A DNA stretch of 64,000 nucleotides. Source: Streptomyces sp. NBC_01268. Lineage in GTDB: Bacteria > Actinomycetota > Actinomycetes > Streptomycetales > Streptomycetaceae. Within the stretch, counting starts at the first letter, position 1, and each line of letters starts with the position of its first letter. The position numbers were made by a program, and so were the translations under genes. Below, piece after piece: positions 8,477 through 16,840 of the stretch. The DNA lies in NCBI RefSeq assembly GCF_036240795.1, contig NZ_CP108454.1:372001-436000 (forward strand), given 5' to 3'. The notes below the pieces were generated by a model, which saw only the letters and a list, made by a program, of their open reading frames with translations, had not been told where the DNA came from and made no database searches.

Positions 8477-9436
8477 TTAGCCCCGTACGGGGCGGGTGCC
8501 GCGCGAGCTGCCTGCGCCGAGTCCGGGGTGTGCGCGCCCCGGCGCCGTGGCGAGCCAGAACAGGCCCGCGCACAGGAACGCCGCTGCCGCGAAGACCAGC
8601 GACTGAGTGACCGAGTCGTCCCGCGCGCCGGCGACGAGCGCGCCCGCCGCGGCCAGTGCCAGGGCGACCGCCGGCAGCGCGCGGGGGTGCCGGGCGGTGC
8701 CCGGTGCGTCGGCCTTGCGCAGCAACCGGGTCGCCAGGGCGTAGCAGGCGCAGGCCAGCAGCGTGGAGCCCAGTACGTCGCTGGGCCGGTGGTGGTAGGT
8801 GGCCTGGACGGCCCCGGCGGTGACGGCGAGCCACAGGATGCCGACCGTGGTGACGTAAGGGCGGAGGCGGGGGGAAGCGACGAGGACGGCGCCGAGGACG
8901 AGCCCGGCGGGGACGGCCACGTGTCCGCTGGGGAAGCTGGCCTCGGTGAGCGAATCCCCCGCGGCCACCAGATCGGGGCGGGGCAGGAGCAGCCTGGTGA
9001 GCTCCTTGGACCCGATCGTGCCGATGACGACGCCGATCGCCGCGACCCCCTGCCGCCAGCGCCTGCGCACCAAGGTGACGGCCGCGATCACCGCGATGCC
9101 CACGAGCAGGGTGGGCATCGCGGTGTGCTCCAGGGGCGGCAGGGCCGAGGACCGGTAGGCCGCGCCGGACCAGTCGTATATCCACGCCGGGTCGGCGCCG
9201 TCGCCGCTGAGCAGGGCGTTCTCCGCACGTTGCCCGAACGGGGTGCAGACGGCGACCAGGTAGACCGTCAGGAACGCGAGCAGGCAGAGCGGAGCGGAGA
9301 CCCGCATCCGCACCGCCCGTGCAGGGTCAGGGCTGGGGCTGAGGCCGGGGCTGGGGCTGGGGCTGGTCGAGCTGCTCGGGGCCTGGGCGGGGTGCGGTCG
9401 CGTGGACGGGGTGGTCGAGGGATCTTGCCGAGTCAT
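8477..9436 (-). CDS. PAP2-family membrane phosphatase
   Basis: 319 residues from the ATG at 9436. A proline/serine-rich N-terminus with alternating Ser-Pro is followed by about six hydrophobic segments. The PAP2 signature is present: KELTRLLLPRP (motif 1), PSGHVAVPAGL (motif 2) and HHRPSDVLGSTLL (motif 3, with the catalytic His). Members dephosphorylate lipid phosphates such as phosphatidic acid or undecaprenyl pyrophosphate at the membrane. The gene stands alone and converges with the decarboxylase. Confidence 0.88.
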   Translation of the reverse strand: MTRQDPSTTPSTRPHPAQAPSSSTSPSPSPGLSPSPDPARAVRMRVSAPLCLLAFLTVYLVAVCTPFGQRAENALLSGDGADPAWIYDWSGAAYRSSALPPLEHTAMPTLLVGIAVIAAVTLVRRRWRQGVAAIGVVIGTIGSKELTRLLLPRPDLVAAGDSLTEASFPSGHVAVPAGLVLGAVLVASPRLRPYVTTVGILWLAVTAGAVQATYHHRPSDVLGSTLLACACYALATRLLRKADAPGTARHPRALPAVALALAAAGALVAGARDDSVTQSLVFAAAAFLCAGLFWLATAPGRAHPGLGAGSSRGTRPVRG

Positions 9437-9489
9437 CGTCTTCTCTGTCTTCGTGGGCGAGCAGCGCCGTCACGCGCCGCTTCGTGCAC

Positions 9490-9517
9490 GGGTGCGGGCG
9501 CGTGGGTGCGGGCGCGT
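9490..9517. repeat. 14-bp tandem duplication
   Basis: GGGTGCGGGCGCGT occurs twice in tandem (9490-9503, 9504-9517) and is followed by a partial GGGTGGG. It lies in the roughly 180-base gap between the PAP2 gene and the membrane-protein gene. No gene or terminator was recognised in the gap. Confidence 0.7.
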
Positions 9518-9618
9518 GGGTGGGTCCCAGGGGCTCAGGCGCGAGGTGCGCCGACAAGGTCCAGTGGGCTCAGGCCGGGATGAGCCGGCCCGGTCGTCGG
9601 CCCACCGGGTCTCCGTTC

Positions 9619-10578
9619 CTATCCGAGGAGCGCCCGGCTCTCCCGGCGTCGGGCGGTGATCGCCAGGACCGGCAGGGGAGCGACGAGAAGGAGGAGGACG
9701 ACCAGGTCCGGAAGGGACTGCATGAAGCCGTCCGGCTGGGCGACGATCGCCTGCGTCCGGATGAAGGCGAACGCGGCGACGGGGATCAGCCACCTGCGGT
9801 CACCGGTGGCCGCCGTAGCCACCCACGCACCGATCAGCGCGGCGACTTCGAGGGTGAACATGCCGCGCTGGAAGCTCGGGCTGACGGAGATGACGTGGAG
9901 GGACCCGGCCACGGACATGGCGAGGACGACGGGGACCAGCCGGCGGTACGAGTGGCGCCGCAGCCGGCCGGGACGGCAGGCCGCCAGCACGGCGCACGCG
10001 GTGCACAGCGCTCCGGACAGCATCAGGTCCCTGGCCGTGATCGGGGCGCCGAGACCGTAGTAGCCGAGGCCCGCCTTGCCCTCGTCGCCGAAGAACGGAC
10101 TGCTGCCGAAGGTGGCACCGGCGTAGATCATCGCTGCCGCGGAGGGCAGGGCGATCCACGCCTTGCCGCGCAGCAGGGCGACCAGGCAGACCAGCGGCAG
10201 CAGCCCGTAGGGCAGGAGTCGTGTCCGGGTGTCGGGACCCTGGGCCCACGGGTACCAGCCCGAGAAGTCGAAGGCGATGGCGTGCGGGCCGGGATCGATG
10301 TGCAGGGCCCAGTGCCACACGTCCTGGAGGTACGGCACCAGGGCCAGCGCCGCGAGGACGAGAGCGGTGAGGTGGATGCCGTCCAGCCACCAGGGCCGGG
10401 CCGGGTCGTCCGCGACGGCGCGGGCGCGGGCCTGCGCCCCGGCGCGCACCACGGCGACGACCTCCCGCGGCGGGGGCCAGGAACGGCCGGGGTAGGCCTC
10501 GGAGAGGCAGTCCAGCAACTCCCTTCCCTGCCGGGAGCGGTAGGGCTCGGGGTAGGCGGCGAGCAGCAGTCGGTTCAT
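9619..10578 (-). CDS. Integral membrane protein, partner of PadR regulator
   Basis: 319 residues. The N-terminal YPEPYRSRQGRELLDCLSEA segment is the short amphipathic 'permease prefix'-like region common in actinobacterial membrane proteins encoded after PadR regulators. About eight hydrophobic helices follow. Its ATG overlaps the TGA of the PadR gene (10575-10578), so the two are translationally coupled. No transport or enzyme motif is seen. By context it is the target or effector of the PadR switch; the function is unknown. Confidence 0.75.
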   Translation of the reverse strand: MNRLLLAAYPEPYRSRQGRELLDCLSEAYPGRSWPPPREVVAVVRAGAQARARAVADDPARPWWLDGIHLTALVLAALALVPYLQDVWHWALHIDPGPHAIAFDFSGWYPWAQGPDTRTRLLPYGLLPLVCLVALLRGKAWIALPSAAAMIYAGATFGSSPFFGDEGKAGLGYYGLGAPITARDLMLSGALCTACAVLAACRPGRLRRHSYRRLVPVVLAMSVAGSLHVISVSPSFQRGMFTLEVAALIGAWVATAATGDRRWLIPVAAFAFIRTQAIVAQPDGFMQSLPDLVVLLLLVAPLPVLAITARRRESRALLG

Positions 10579-10916
10579 GCCGGGGCCACCCCGACGTCCC
10601 GGGTACGCCCGAGGACGACGGCCGCGGCCTGCCGCATCCGCAGGGCCTCGCGGCCGAGCGCCTGGTCGCCGTCCTCCGTGATCCGGTAGTAGCGCCGAGC
10701 CCGCCCGTCCACGATCTCCTCGTCACCGGCGGCCACCAGCCCGGCCCGCTCCATCCGGTCGAGAGCGCCGTAGAGGGTCCCGACGGCGATCCGGAGCCGC
10801 CCCTCGGTGGCCTGCTCGGCGGCTTTGATGATGCCGTAGCCGTGCAACGGTCCGTCCATGAGCGCGGCGAGGATGAAGTACTGCGGTTCCGTCAGGGACG
10901 GGCTCTGGCGTGTCAT
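10575..10916 (-). CDS. PadR-family transcriptional regulator
   Basis: 113 residues from the ATG at 10916 (MTRQSPSLTEPQYF); a longer open frame upstream has no PadR homology. The winged helix-turn-helix is complete: QYFILAALMDGPLHGYGII, RLRIAVGTLYGALDRMERAG and the wing DGRARRYYRITEDG, then a dimerisation helix. PadR proteins repress a nearby gene and usually themselves. The candidate operator at 10926-10948 lies just upstream, and the membrane-protein gene follows with a 4-base overlap. Confidence 0.9.
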   Translation of the reverse strand: MTRQSPSLTEPQYFILAALMDGPLHGYGIIKAAEQATEGRLRIAVGTLYGALDRMERAGLVAAGDEEIVDGRARRYYRITEDGDQALGREALRMRQAAAVVLGRTRDVGVAPA

Positions 10917-10925
10917 GGGCCGAGC

Positions 10926-10948
10926 ATATATCGGAGCGCGAAGTATAT
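10926..10948. promoter_or_regulatory. Candidate PadR operator/promoter with AT-rich dyad
   Basis: ATATA at 10926-10930 and TATAT at 10944-10948 form an imperfect dyad about ten bases upstream of the padR start. TATATCGG also occurs twice as a direct repeat. The AT-richness stands out in this DNA and fits an autoregulated promoter. The link to the PadR protein is inferred from position. Confidence 0.45.
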
Positions 10949-10980
10949 CGGCAGCGGGCGGGCCACGCGGTGACCTGGGG

Positions 10981-11028
10981 TGCAAGGTCGCTCGCAAGGT
11001 CGCTCGCAAGGTTTCTCGCAAGGTCGGC
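10981..11028 (+). repeat. Four tandem 12-bp repeats
   Basis: The unit CGCAAGGTCGCT is repeated four times (10981-10992, 10993-11004, 11005-11016, 11017-11028) with one to three changes in the first, third and fourth copies. It is in the divergent intergenic region between padR and the beta-helix gene. Iterated sites like these can bind a regulator, but the unit length is also a multiple of three and slippage alone could explain it. Confidence 0.8.
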
Positions 11029-11164
11029 CGTGCATCGTTGCCGACGTGTCCGAACCCGGGTGGTCCGCCGCCCGGAACAGGTCGGGCAGCTCTCGTGCCG
11101 CACGAGTGGCGGGAAGAGACGACCCGCTCGTGCCGCACACGGCCTTTGATGGGGAGGAAGATTC

Positions 11165-12235
11165 ATGAGCAAGCACCTGCGCGTCGGCCTGCCGTGTCTG
11201 GCGGCGGTCGTGATGACGCTGGTTCCGAGCGGGGCGGGGGCGTTGGCCGCTCCGGCCGGGGGCGAGGACGTGACCGTGTACGTCGGTTCCGGCGGGACCT
11301 CGCTCGCCGGGCTTTCGGGGAAGTCGCTGCTGCGTGCGGCGGGGAAGGCCGGCCTCTCGGCGCAGCGTCCGGTGGGCTCCCTGCGTGACGCCCAGGCCGT
11401 GCTCAAGGCCAGGAACACGACGAACGCGACGATCATGGTCCGCGGCGGCACCTACACCGACGCGGGAGTGGAGTGGGGGCCGGGCATCGCCAAGGGCACG
11501 GTCACGGTCACCGCGCAGCCGGGGACGGGTCCCGTCACCTTCGACGGACGGGCGGCCAAGGCCGGGTACTGGACGAAGGTCGGTCCGAAGTCGCCCAAGC
11601 TGAGGTTCCAGGGGCCGTACACCGTGCAGCGCTACGGCGACGGCGGGATCAAGGCCACCGGGACCAGGAGGGACGGCCCGGTCAAGGGGCTCGTGGTCAA
11701 CGGGATCACCTTCAGGCAGATCGGCAACGCCTGGGTCAAGGGCGGCAAGGGCTACGCCGGCGTTCACCTGAACTACGTCTCGAACGCCGCGATCACCGGA
11801 AACGCGTTCATCAATCTCGAGAACAGGACGGACGCGGGCCCGGGGAACACCCACGGTGTCTACCTCGCCTTCAACCAGACGGAGAGGACGCCCGGGAGCA
11901 ACGGGAACCTGGTGAAGGGGAACACGTTCCAGGTCATCTCGGGCGACCCGGTCCGCGCCAGTGACGGCAGCAGCGGCAACAAGGTCCAGGGCAACACCTT
12001 CAAGAAGGGCCGCGACTACACGGGCAAGACCCGGGGGAACGGCAACTACGGGATGTTCACCTACTGGGTGTTCCCGAGGGCCGACACCTGCGGAAGGGGC
12101 GGGAACACCTTCTCGGGCAACACGTACACCGTGAACTACTACGGCAAGAGGGCACCGGCCGTCCGCTCGGGGTCCTCCACCGCTCGCACCTGCACGTCGG
12201 TCAAGGCGACGGGGAGCAACCCCTACAAGCGCTGA
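11165..12235 (+). CDS. Secreted right-handed beta-helix (pectin-lyase-fold) protein
   Basis: 356 residues from the ATG at 11165, after a strong GGAGGAAG. A Sec signal peptide (KHLRVGLPCLAAVVMTL then SGAGALAAPA) is expected to be cleaved near residue 30-33. The body has the DUF1565/parallel beta-helix pattern: SLRDAQAVLKAR, TIMVRGGTYTD, GITFRQIGNAWV, NYVSNAAITGNAFINLEN, GNLVKGNTFQVISGD and NKVQGNTFKKG, each a coil of the helix. Two cysteines in the last third could form a disulphide. It is probably a polysaccharide-binding or -cleaving protein; no catalytic residues could be assigned. Confidence 0.75.
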   Translation: MSKHLRVGLPCLAAVVMTLVPSGAGALAAPAGGEDVTVYVGSGGTSLAGLSGKSLLRAAGKAGLSAQRPVGSLRDAQAVLKARNTTNATIMVRGGTYTDAGVEWGPGIAKGTVTVTAQPGTGPVTFDGRAAKAGYWTKVGPKSPKLRFQGPYTVQRYGDGGIKATGTRRDGPVKGLVVNGITFRQIGNAWVKGGKGYAGVHLNYVSNAAITGNAFINLENRTDAGPGNTHGVYLAFNQTERTPGSNGNLVKGNTFQVISGDPVRASDGSSGNKVQGNTFKKGRDYTGKTRGNGNYGMFTYWVFPRADTCGRGGNTFSGNTYTVNYYGKRAPAVRSGSSTARTCTSVKATGSNPYKR

Positions 12236-12277
12236 CCGACCCGCATCCGACGGCGCCCACGACCTCGGGCTGCGCGT

Positions 12278-12308
12278 CCGCCCCCGCCCCCAGGGAGGGC
12301 GAGGGCGG
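12278..12308. terminator. 12-bp stem terminator between convergent genes
   Basis: CCGCCCCCGCCC (12278-12289) pairs with GGGCGAGGGCGG (12297-12308) with one mismatch around a 7-nt loop. It lies between the stop of the beta-helix gene and the stop of the I36-like gene, so it can serve both. Confidence 0.6.
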
Positions 12309-12323
12309 CTGCGGGGGTGGGGA

Positions 12324-12878
12324 TCAGCAGGGGCGGATGTGGTAGACGGGGGTCCAGGACGCGGTGCCCGAGCCCTTGGCCACGTGGGACCAGCGTTCGC
12401 TGCCGTCACTGTTGTAGAAGCGGGCGCGGGTGCCGGGGGTCTGGTTGTTGTTGAAGGTTCCGTCGCCGATGCCGTTGAAGTCGTAGTAGCCGCAGCGGTA
12501 GTAGTCGTAGTTGACGCCGCGCCCGTCCGTGATGCACAGGTGTCCGTCGTTGCAGGCCCGGGGCGCGCTCGGGGAGGCCAGGTCGCGGGGTTCGGACTGT
12601 CCGGGCACCGGGATCGTGACGGTGCCGCCGGGGATGGCGAGGGTGTTCGCCGAGGTCTGGCGGGCCTGCGGGTCCTGGGCGAGAACGGCGTCGACCCGCC
12701 GCTGGAGATGCCCGACCTGCTGGTCGGTCAGGCCCGCGGCCCGCGCCTGATCGGAGTAGGTCTGCTGCTCGTTCGGGGCCGTGGGGGTCGAGGCATGGGC
12801 GGACAGGGCGGGACCTGCCATCAGGGCCACGGCGGCGACCACCAGTCCTGCGGACCGGCGGAACGGAACACGCTTCAA
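12324..12878 (-). CDS. Secreted protein resembling peptidase inhibitor family I36
   Basis: About 184 residues from a TTG at 12878 preceded by GGGAGAAG. The open frame extends further upstream, but only this start gives a normal signal peptide (KRVPFRRSAGLVVAAVALMAG then ALSAHA). After a helical region (QARAAGLTDQQVGHLQRRVDAVL) comes a Cys-, Tyr- and Asn-rich domain with ACNDGHLCITDG, YYRCGYYDF, FNNNQTPGTRARFYN and a C-terminal Cys. The spacing resembles the beta/gamma-crystallin-like I36 (SMI) inhibitor domain common in Streptomyces. The inhibitor role is an inference from this similarity. Confidence 0.6.
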   Translation of the reverse strand: MKRVPFRRSAGLVVAAVALMAGPALSAHASTPTAPNEQQTYSDQARAAGLTDQQVGHLQRRVDAVLAQDPQARQTSANTLAIPGGTVTIPVPGQSEPRDLASPSAPRACNDGHLCITDGRGVNYDYYRCGYYDFNGIGDGTFNNNQTPGTRARFYNSDGSERWSHVAKGSGTASWTPVYHIRPC

Positions 12879-13251
12879 GGTCTTCTCCCAGAGTCGGCTG
12901 CGCTCCTCACTCGAGGAGCAAGGCCACCCTTTCCACTCCCACATCCCTTCAATGACCACTGGCGAGGGTGCGCCACACGGCATGAGCGTCACAGCCCACC
13001 AGGACGCCACCCGCACGACCCACCAGCCTGCCCCCGGCGCGCAAACGCCCCGACGTCGCCAGTCGCCACGTACACCTCCAACAGGTCCGACGGAGCGCCG
13101 GAGGGTCCGAGAAATGGTTTGCCGACCCATTTGCCTGCGTGTCACCGTTCGGCCTGGACCGGCAGTTGATCATCGGCGGCGCCGATGTCGACAAGTCGGC
13201 GGCCTCTCGGGGATCCACCGGAGAGGTGACGAAACGACGGGAACGGGTGCC
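12879..13251. other. Divergent intergenic region
   Basis: About 370 bases between the I36-like gene and the TipAS gene. It holds a small dyad, GCTCCTC (12902-12908) and GAGGAGC (12913-12919), directly upstream of the I36-like start. No coding frame looks real here; promoters for both genes are expected. Confidence 0.4.
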
Positions 13252-13659
13252 ATGGGGAACAGCTACGAGGACGAGTGTCGCCGGGCTTTGGCCGAGGAGC
13301 AGGCGAAGAGCCTTGCCGGGACCAACGACTGGGAACACGTGGACAGGGAGCGGGTCCACCAGGACTGGGACGTCCTGTACCGGGAGATCACGGCTTGCCT
13401 GGACGGCGGCTCCCTGCCCGGAGACCAGCAGATCCAGGAGCTCGTCCGCAGGCACTTCGACATCGCCTGCCGGTTCTACATCCCCTCCAGGGAGGCTTAC
13501 GTCGGCATGTCGTTCTTCTACGCCGAGGACGAGGGCATGAGGGCGTTCCACGATTCCTACCACCCCGGGTTGGTGGAGTTCATGGGCGCCGCGATCAAGG
13601 TGTTCGCCGAGCAGGGCCACGGGTTCGCCCCCAGCGCAGGGGCCGGGGCTTCGGCGTAG
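13252..13659 (+). CDS. Standalone TipAS antibiotic-recognition domain protein
   Basis: 135 residues from the ATG at 13252. The whole protein matches the C-terminal ligand-binding domain of TipA-type MerR regulators: VHQDWDVLYREITACLDGG, the core QELVRRHFDIACRFYIPS, and FHDSYHPGLVEFMGAAI. In TipAL this globin-like domain binds thiopeptides. The N-terminal MerR DNA-binding region is missing and none is encoded upstream. It resembles the short TipAS form made by internal initiation in tipA, but here as its own gene. It may sequester a drug or act as a sensor; the ligand is unknown. Confidence 0.8.
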   Translation: MGNSYEDECRRALAEEQAKSLAGTNDWEHVDRERVHQDWDVLYREITACLDGGSLPGDQQIQELVRRHFDIACRFYIPSREAYVGMSFFYAEDEGMRAFHDSYHPGLVEFMGAAIKVFAEQGHGFAPSAGAGASA

Positions 13660-13803
13660 TCGGGCGACACGGGCCAGGACCATGCATGCGGATCAACGTT
13701 CGTCTGGTCCGCCCGCTGATCCGGAAGAAGGGCCCAAGGCCGCGTATCGACGCACGGGCGGACCGGACGGTGTGATGTCCAGGCCCGGCCCGCCCGACCG
13801 CCG

Positions 13804-14685
13804 CTACAGGTTGAGTTGGTACTGATGTGTCGTGTGTGTGGGCGTGTAGCCGAGACCGTCGTTGATCTGTCTCATGTGCGTGTTGCTGTCGGCGGTGTCC
13901 GTCAGGAGGCCGCCGAGGTCCGGAAAGCGCTCATGGGCGTGTCGGATCGACTCGGCCTTCATCCATCGGCCGAGGCCGTGTCCACGGTGCTCGGGCAACA
14001 CGCCGGTGCCGTAGTGCTGGGCGTCCCCTCTGCCGTCGCCGGGGACGACCAGCTCGGTGAACCCGGCGATCGAGTCGTCGGAGGCGTCGACGGCAACGAC
14101 GGTGTGCAGATGGTCGCCACGCTGTTCGACAGCCTTCGCCGCGGCCCGGACACGGTCCACGTCCCAGGTCACCGTGCCGTAGTCGGTGTCGTCCATGGGC
14201 ATGTCGTCCATGGCGCGACGCGAGTCGGCGAACGTCTCGGCGAGGCCGTCGGGCACGGTTCCGTGCCATGACATCAGCCGGTAGCCGGGATGCGGACGCC
14301 CGATGATGCGGTCGAGGGCGGTGGCGTCCGTGTCGCCCAGCGACAAGCGGGAGAACCTCAGGGTGAGGACCTTCCCGAAACCGCGCGCCGGCAGGAAGTG
14401 GTCGCCTGGCGATCCGGCCTCGGCCTGCGCGATGACGCAGCGTCGGGCATCGGCTCGGGCGGCGGCCACGGCGGCGTCGAGGAGCTGCGAGCCGACGTGC
14501 CGGCGTCGCTCCGCCGGGTGGACCTGGAGCGTCAGTTCGGCCAGGTGCTCCTGTCCGGGACTGTTGAACAGGCGCAGAAAGGCGGTTCCGATGGGAATGG
14601 AGTCGACGTCGGACGCCAGCCATGCAAGGCGCCGGCTGTTCGCGCCGTGAGCGGGGTCGGTCAGTGGGGTGATGCGAGACGACAA
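13804..14685 (-). CDS. GNAT-family N-acetyltransferase, two GNAT domains
   Basis: 293 residues from a TTG at 14685 (CGGAGA upstream). The first GNAT module (about residues 15-135) has AELTLQVHPAERRRHVGSQLL, a V-x-x-x-x-R-x-x-G acetyl-CoA motif. The second (about 150-290) has STIAGFTELVV-like strands and GTGVLPEHRGHGLGRWMKAE, again the Q/R-x-x-G-x-G/A pyrophosphate loop, followed by NTHMRQINDGLGY. Such double-GNAT proteins are common in Streptomyces, and only some acylate small molecules. Substrate unknown. Confidence 0.85.
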   Translation of the reverse strand: MSSRITPLTDPAHGANSRRLAWLASDVDSIPIGTAFLRLFNSPGQEHLAELTLQVHPAERRRHVGSQLLDAAVAAARADARRCVIAQAEAGSPGDHFLPARGFGKVLTLRFSRLSLGDTDATALDRIIGRPHPGYRLMSWHGTVPDGLAETFADSRRAMDDMPMDDTDYGTVTWDVDRVRAAAKAVEQRGDHLHTVVAVDASDDSIAGFTELVVPGDGRGDAQHYGTGVLPEHRGHGLGRWMKAESIRHAHERFPDLGGLLTDTADSNTHMRQINDGLGYTPTHTTHQYQLNL

Positions 14686-14890
14686 GGTGTCTCCGTCGTG
14701 AGGAAGTGGCCAAGGTCAGTACGCGGGCTCAACTGCTGGGCACTCCTGCGCATGTGCTCCACACCTCCTCGTCGACGGCACCGGTCCCGAACGGCATCGG
14801 ACGGCCGGGAGAACCTAGCCGTCCCATCGGCTCCTCTGCAAAGGGTTAACGAAAGGCTGGTGCGATTCTGCAAGCCGCTTGAGGCCCCTG

Positions 14891-15352
14891 CTACCCCAGC
14901 CACGCCCCGTCGCGCATGACGACCCTGCCGCGCAGTTCCGGTACTCCGCGCCACGCACGCACCGTCAGCGGCGCCACGCGCAGGTACACGTACGGCGTCG
15001 CCTCCTTCCGCGGATCCCAGCCGAACTTGCCCGCGAACGCGTCCGCGGCACCCTGAGGTACCTCCCTCGCGGGATGGCACTCCGCCTCCCCTTGCAGCAG
15101 CACCACGTCCATGGCGTCCGGCAGCGCCAGCCGTACGCGCGGCTCGCTGCGGGCGTTGCGCACGGTCGCGGAGTTCGCGCCGGTACACATCCACACCGCC
15201 TGCCCGTCCCACACGAACCACAGGGGTACCTGATGCGGGCCGTGGTCGGGGTGAGCTGTGGACACCCACATGTCGCGCTCTGTACCGAGCCGTTCCAAGG
15301 TGTCCCGGCAGCGCTCCGCCGTGTCGCGGCAAACGATCTTCGTAGCTTCCAC
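14891..15352 (-). CDS. Pyridoxamine 5'-phosphate oxidase-fold (flavin/F420-binding) protein
   Basis: 153 residues. The split-barrel fold is visible in order: MWVSTAHPDHGPHQVPLWFVWDG, VWMCTGANSATVRNARSEPRVRLAL, VVLLQGEAECHPA, and a C-terminal VYLRVAPLTVRAWRG strand. SATVRN-RSEPRVRL is the phosphate-binding stretch of the FDOR-type PNPOx-like proteins, many of which use F420 in actinobacteria. Cofactor and substrate are not settled. An IS481-type element begins about 80 bases upstream of its start. Confidence 0.75.
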   Translation of the reverse strand: MEATKIVCRDTAERCRDTLERLGTERDMWVSTAHPDHGPHQVPLWFVWDGQAVWMCTGANSATVRNARSEPRVRLALPDAMDVVLLQGEAECHPAREVPQGAADAFAGKFGWDPRKEATPYVYLRVAPLTVRAWRGVPELRGRVVMRDGAWLG

Positions 15353-15431
15353 GAGCGTCGACCCTAGCCAGCGGGTTCACCGTGCGCATGGGGCGCGCGC
15401 CCTAGGCCCGAAGTGAGGCGCAGGTCCTAGG

Positions 15432-16477
15432 TGTATTGATCACGAGCGTTGTTGACACCGGTTCGGTCTTGAACATGGCGAAGACCTCCGATGTGGTGGG
15501 AGCTGTCTAGGAACTCACCGCACGGAGGTCTTCGTGCCCCACCGTAATGCCCGACTGACCGTCTTCGGTAGGAGACTGCTGGTCGAACGTGTCTGCTCAG
15601 GCCGTCCGGTCGCCCACGTGGCCGCCGAGATGGGCATCTCCCGGGCCACCGCCCACAAATGGATCCGCCGGTGGCGGACCGAGGGCAGGCCTGCACGACC
15701 GGCCGAGCCGGCCTCACACCACCCCGCACCGGACCCCGGCTGACATCGAAGCCCGGGTCTGCGGCCTGCGACAGAGCCGCAAGCTCGGCCCGGCCCGGAT
15801 CGGCCCGATCCTGGGCCTGCCCACCTCGACCGTGCACCGGATCCTGACCCGCCACCGGCTCAACCGGCTCGCCTGGATCGACCGGCCGACCGGCACCGTC
15901 ATCCGCCGCTACGAGCGCGACCGCCCCGGCGAACTGATCCACGTCGACGTGAAGAAACTCGGCCGGATCCCCGACGGCGGCGGCCACAAGGCCAACGGCC
16001 GCGAGGCCGGCCGTCCGATCCGCGGCATGGGCTTCGACTACGTCCACTCCGCCGTCGACGACCACTCCCGCCTCGCCTACAGCGAGATCCACGGCGATGA
16101 GAAGGTCGCGACCTGCGCCGGGTTCCTGACCCGCGCGGCCGCGTTCTTCCAGGCCCAGGGCATCGACCGCATCGAGCGGGTCCTGACCGACAATGCCTGG
16201 GCCTACCGCAAGGGCCTGGCCTGGAAGAACGTCCTGGCCGACCTCGGCGCGACCGGCAAACTCACCCGCCCCTACCGGCCCCAGACCAACGGCAAAGTCG
16301 AACGCTTCAACCGCACCCTCCTCGACGAATGGGCCTACCTACGGCCCTACACGTCGAACAACGAGCGAACCGAAGCCCTGGCAGACTTCCTCCACACCTA
16401 CAACCACCACCGCTGCCACACCGCACTCGACGGACACCCGCCCATCAGCCGCGTCAACAACCCTGCGGGTCAATACA
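15432..16477 (+). mobile_element. IS481-family insertion sequence, 1046 bp, with 6-bp target duplication
   Basis: The termini are inverted repeats. The left end is TGTATTGATCACGAGCGTTG and the reverse complement of the right end is TGTATTGACCCGCAGGGTTG, and both continue with TTGAC. CCTAGG flanks the element on both sides (15426-15431 and 16478-16483). This is the CTAG-centred target preferred by IS481-type elements. It carries one transposase gene split by a frameshift. It landed upstream of the PNPOx-like gene without visibly breaking a gene. Confidence 0.9.
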
Positions 16478-16482
16478 CCTAG
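15534..16482 (+). pseudogene. IS481-family transposase, frameshifted
   Basis: The N-terminal part (GTG at 15534: RNARLTVFGRRLLVERVCSG, helix-turn-helix HVAAEMGISRATAHKW) runs out of frame at 15743. The rest, from LHDRPSRPHTTPHRTP, is in the next frame to 16482 and holds the DDE core: ELIHVDVKKLG, VDDHSRLAY, VLTDNAWAY, RPQTNGKVERFNRTL, TYNHHRCHTAL. The break is at about 15682-15690, where the usual TEGDTGLHDR of close relatives has become TEG-x-GLHDR, a loss of about five bases. The TAG stop (16480-16482) lies in the flanking CCTAGG target sequence, not in the IS. Confidence 0.85.
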
Positions 16483-16524
16483 GACGTCGTCTCGAATGGC
16501 CGTCCGGCACCCGACGGCGTCGCC

Positions 16525-16550
16525 CGCGGTTCGGTGTCAGTCGAACCGCG
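16525..16550. promoter_or_regulatory. 9-bp perfect inverted repeat
   Basis: CGCGGTTCG (16525-16533) and CGAACCGCG (16542-16550) flank an 8-nt spacer between the IS and the HEAT-repeat fragment. It could be an operator or a weak terminator of the IS transcript; nothing else decides between them. Confidence 0.35.
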
Positions 16551-16600
16551 TAGCGTTGCGTCGAGTGGGTCTCATGGGGAAGCGCATGCGGTGCTGACCC

Positions 16601-16840
16601 TTGGACGAGGCAGATGTTCAGCTCGGCGACAGATCCTCGGCGAAGCGCCGTGCGGCTGCGCAACGGCTGCGCAGACTCGCTGCCACGACCGCCGGCCCGT
16701 CGCTGCTCGATGCCCTGCGGCGCGAGGCTCTCGGTTCGCGGACGTGGGAAACCCAGCACCAGATGGTCATGGCGCTCGAAGCGTGCGACCACCGGCCGGC
16801 GGTCCCGTTCCTGATCGATCTGGCTCAGCGCCCCAGGGAT
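16601..16840 (+). pseudogene. N-terminal fragment of a HEAT-repeat protein
   Basis: From a TTG at 16601 about 77 residues look like the start of an actinobacterial HEAT-repeat protein: SSAKRRAAAQRLRRLA, GPSLLDALRREALGS, WETQHQMVMALEACDHRPAVPFL. After LAQRPRDAMG the frame continues but the sequence stops looking like HEAT repeats. From there it is the antisense of the minus-strand gene that ends at 16825. The rest of the HEAT gene is gone, so a deletion probably joined the two. The exact join is uncertain by about 20 bases. Confidence 0.5.

Noticed and set aside
15534..16482. Programmed frameshifting in the transposase
   Set aside because: IS481-type transposases are normally one frame and no slippery heptamer is seen at the break; a small deletion explains the frames better.
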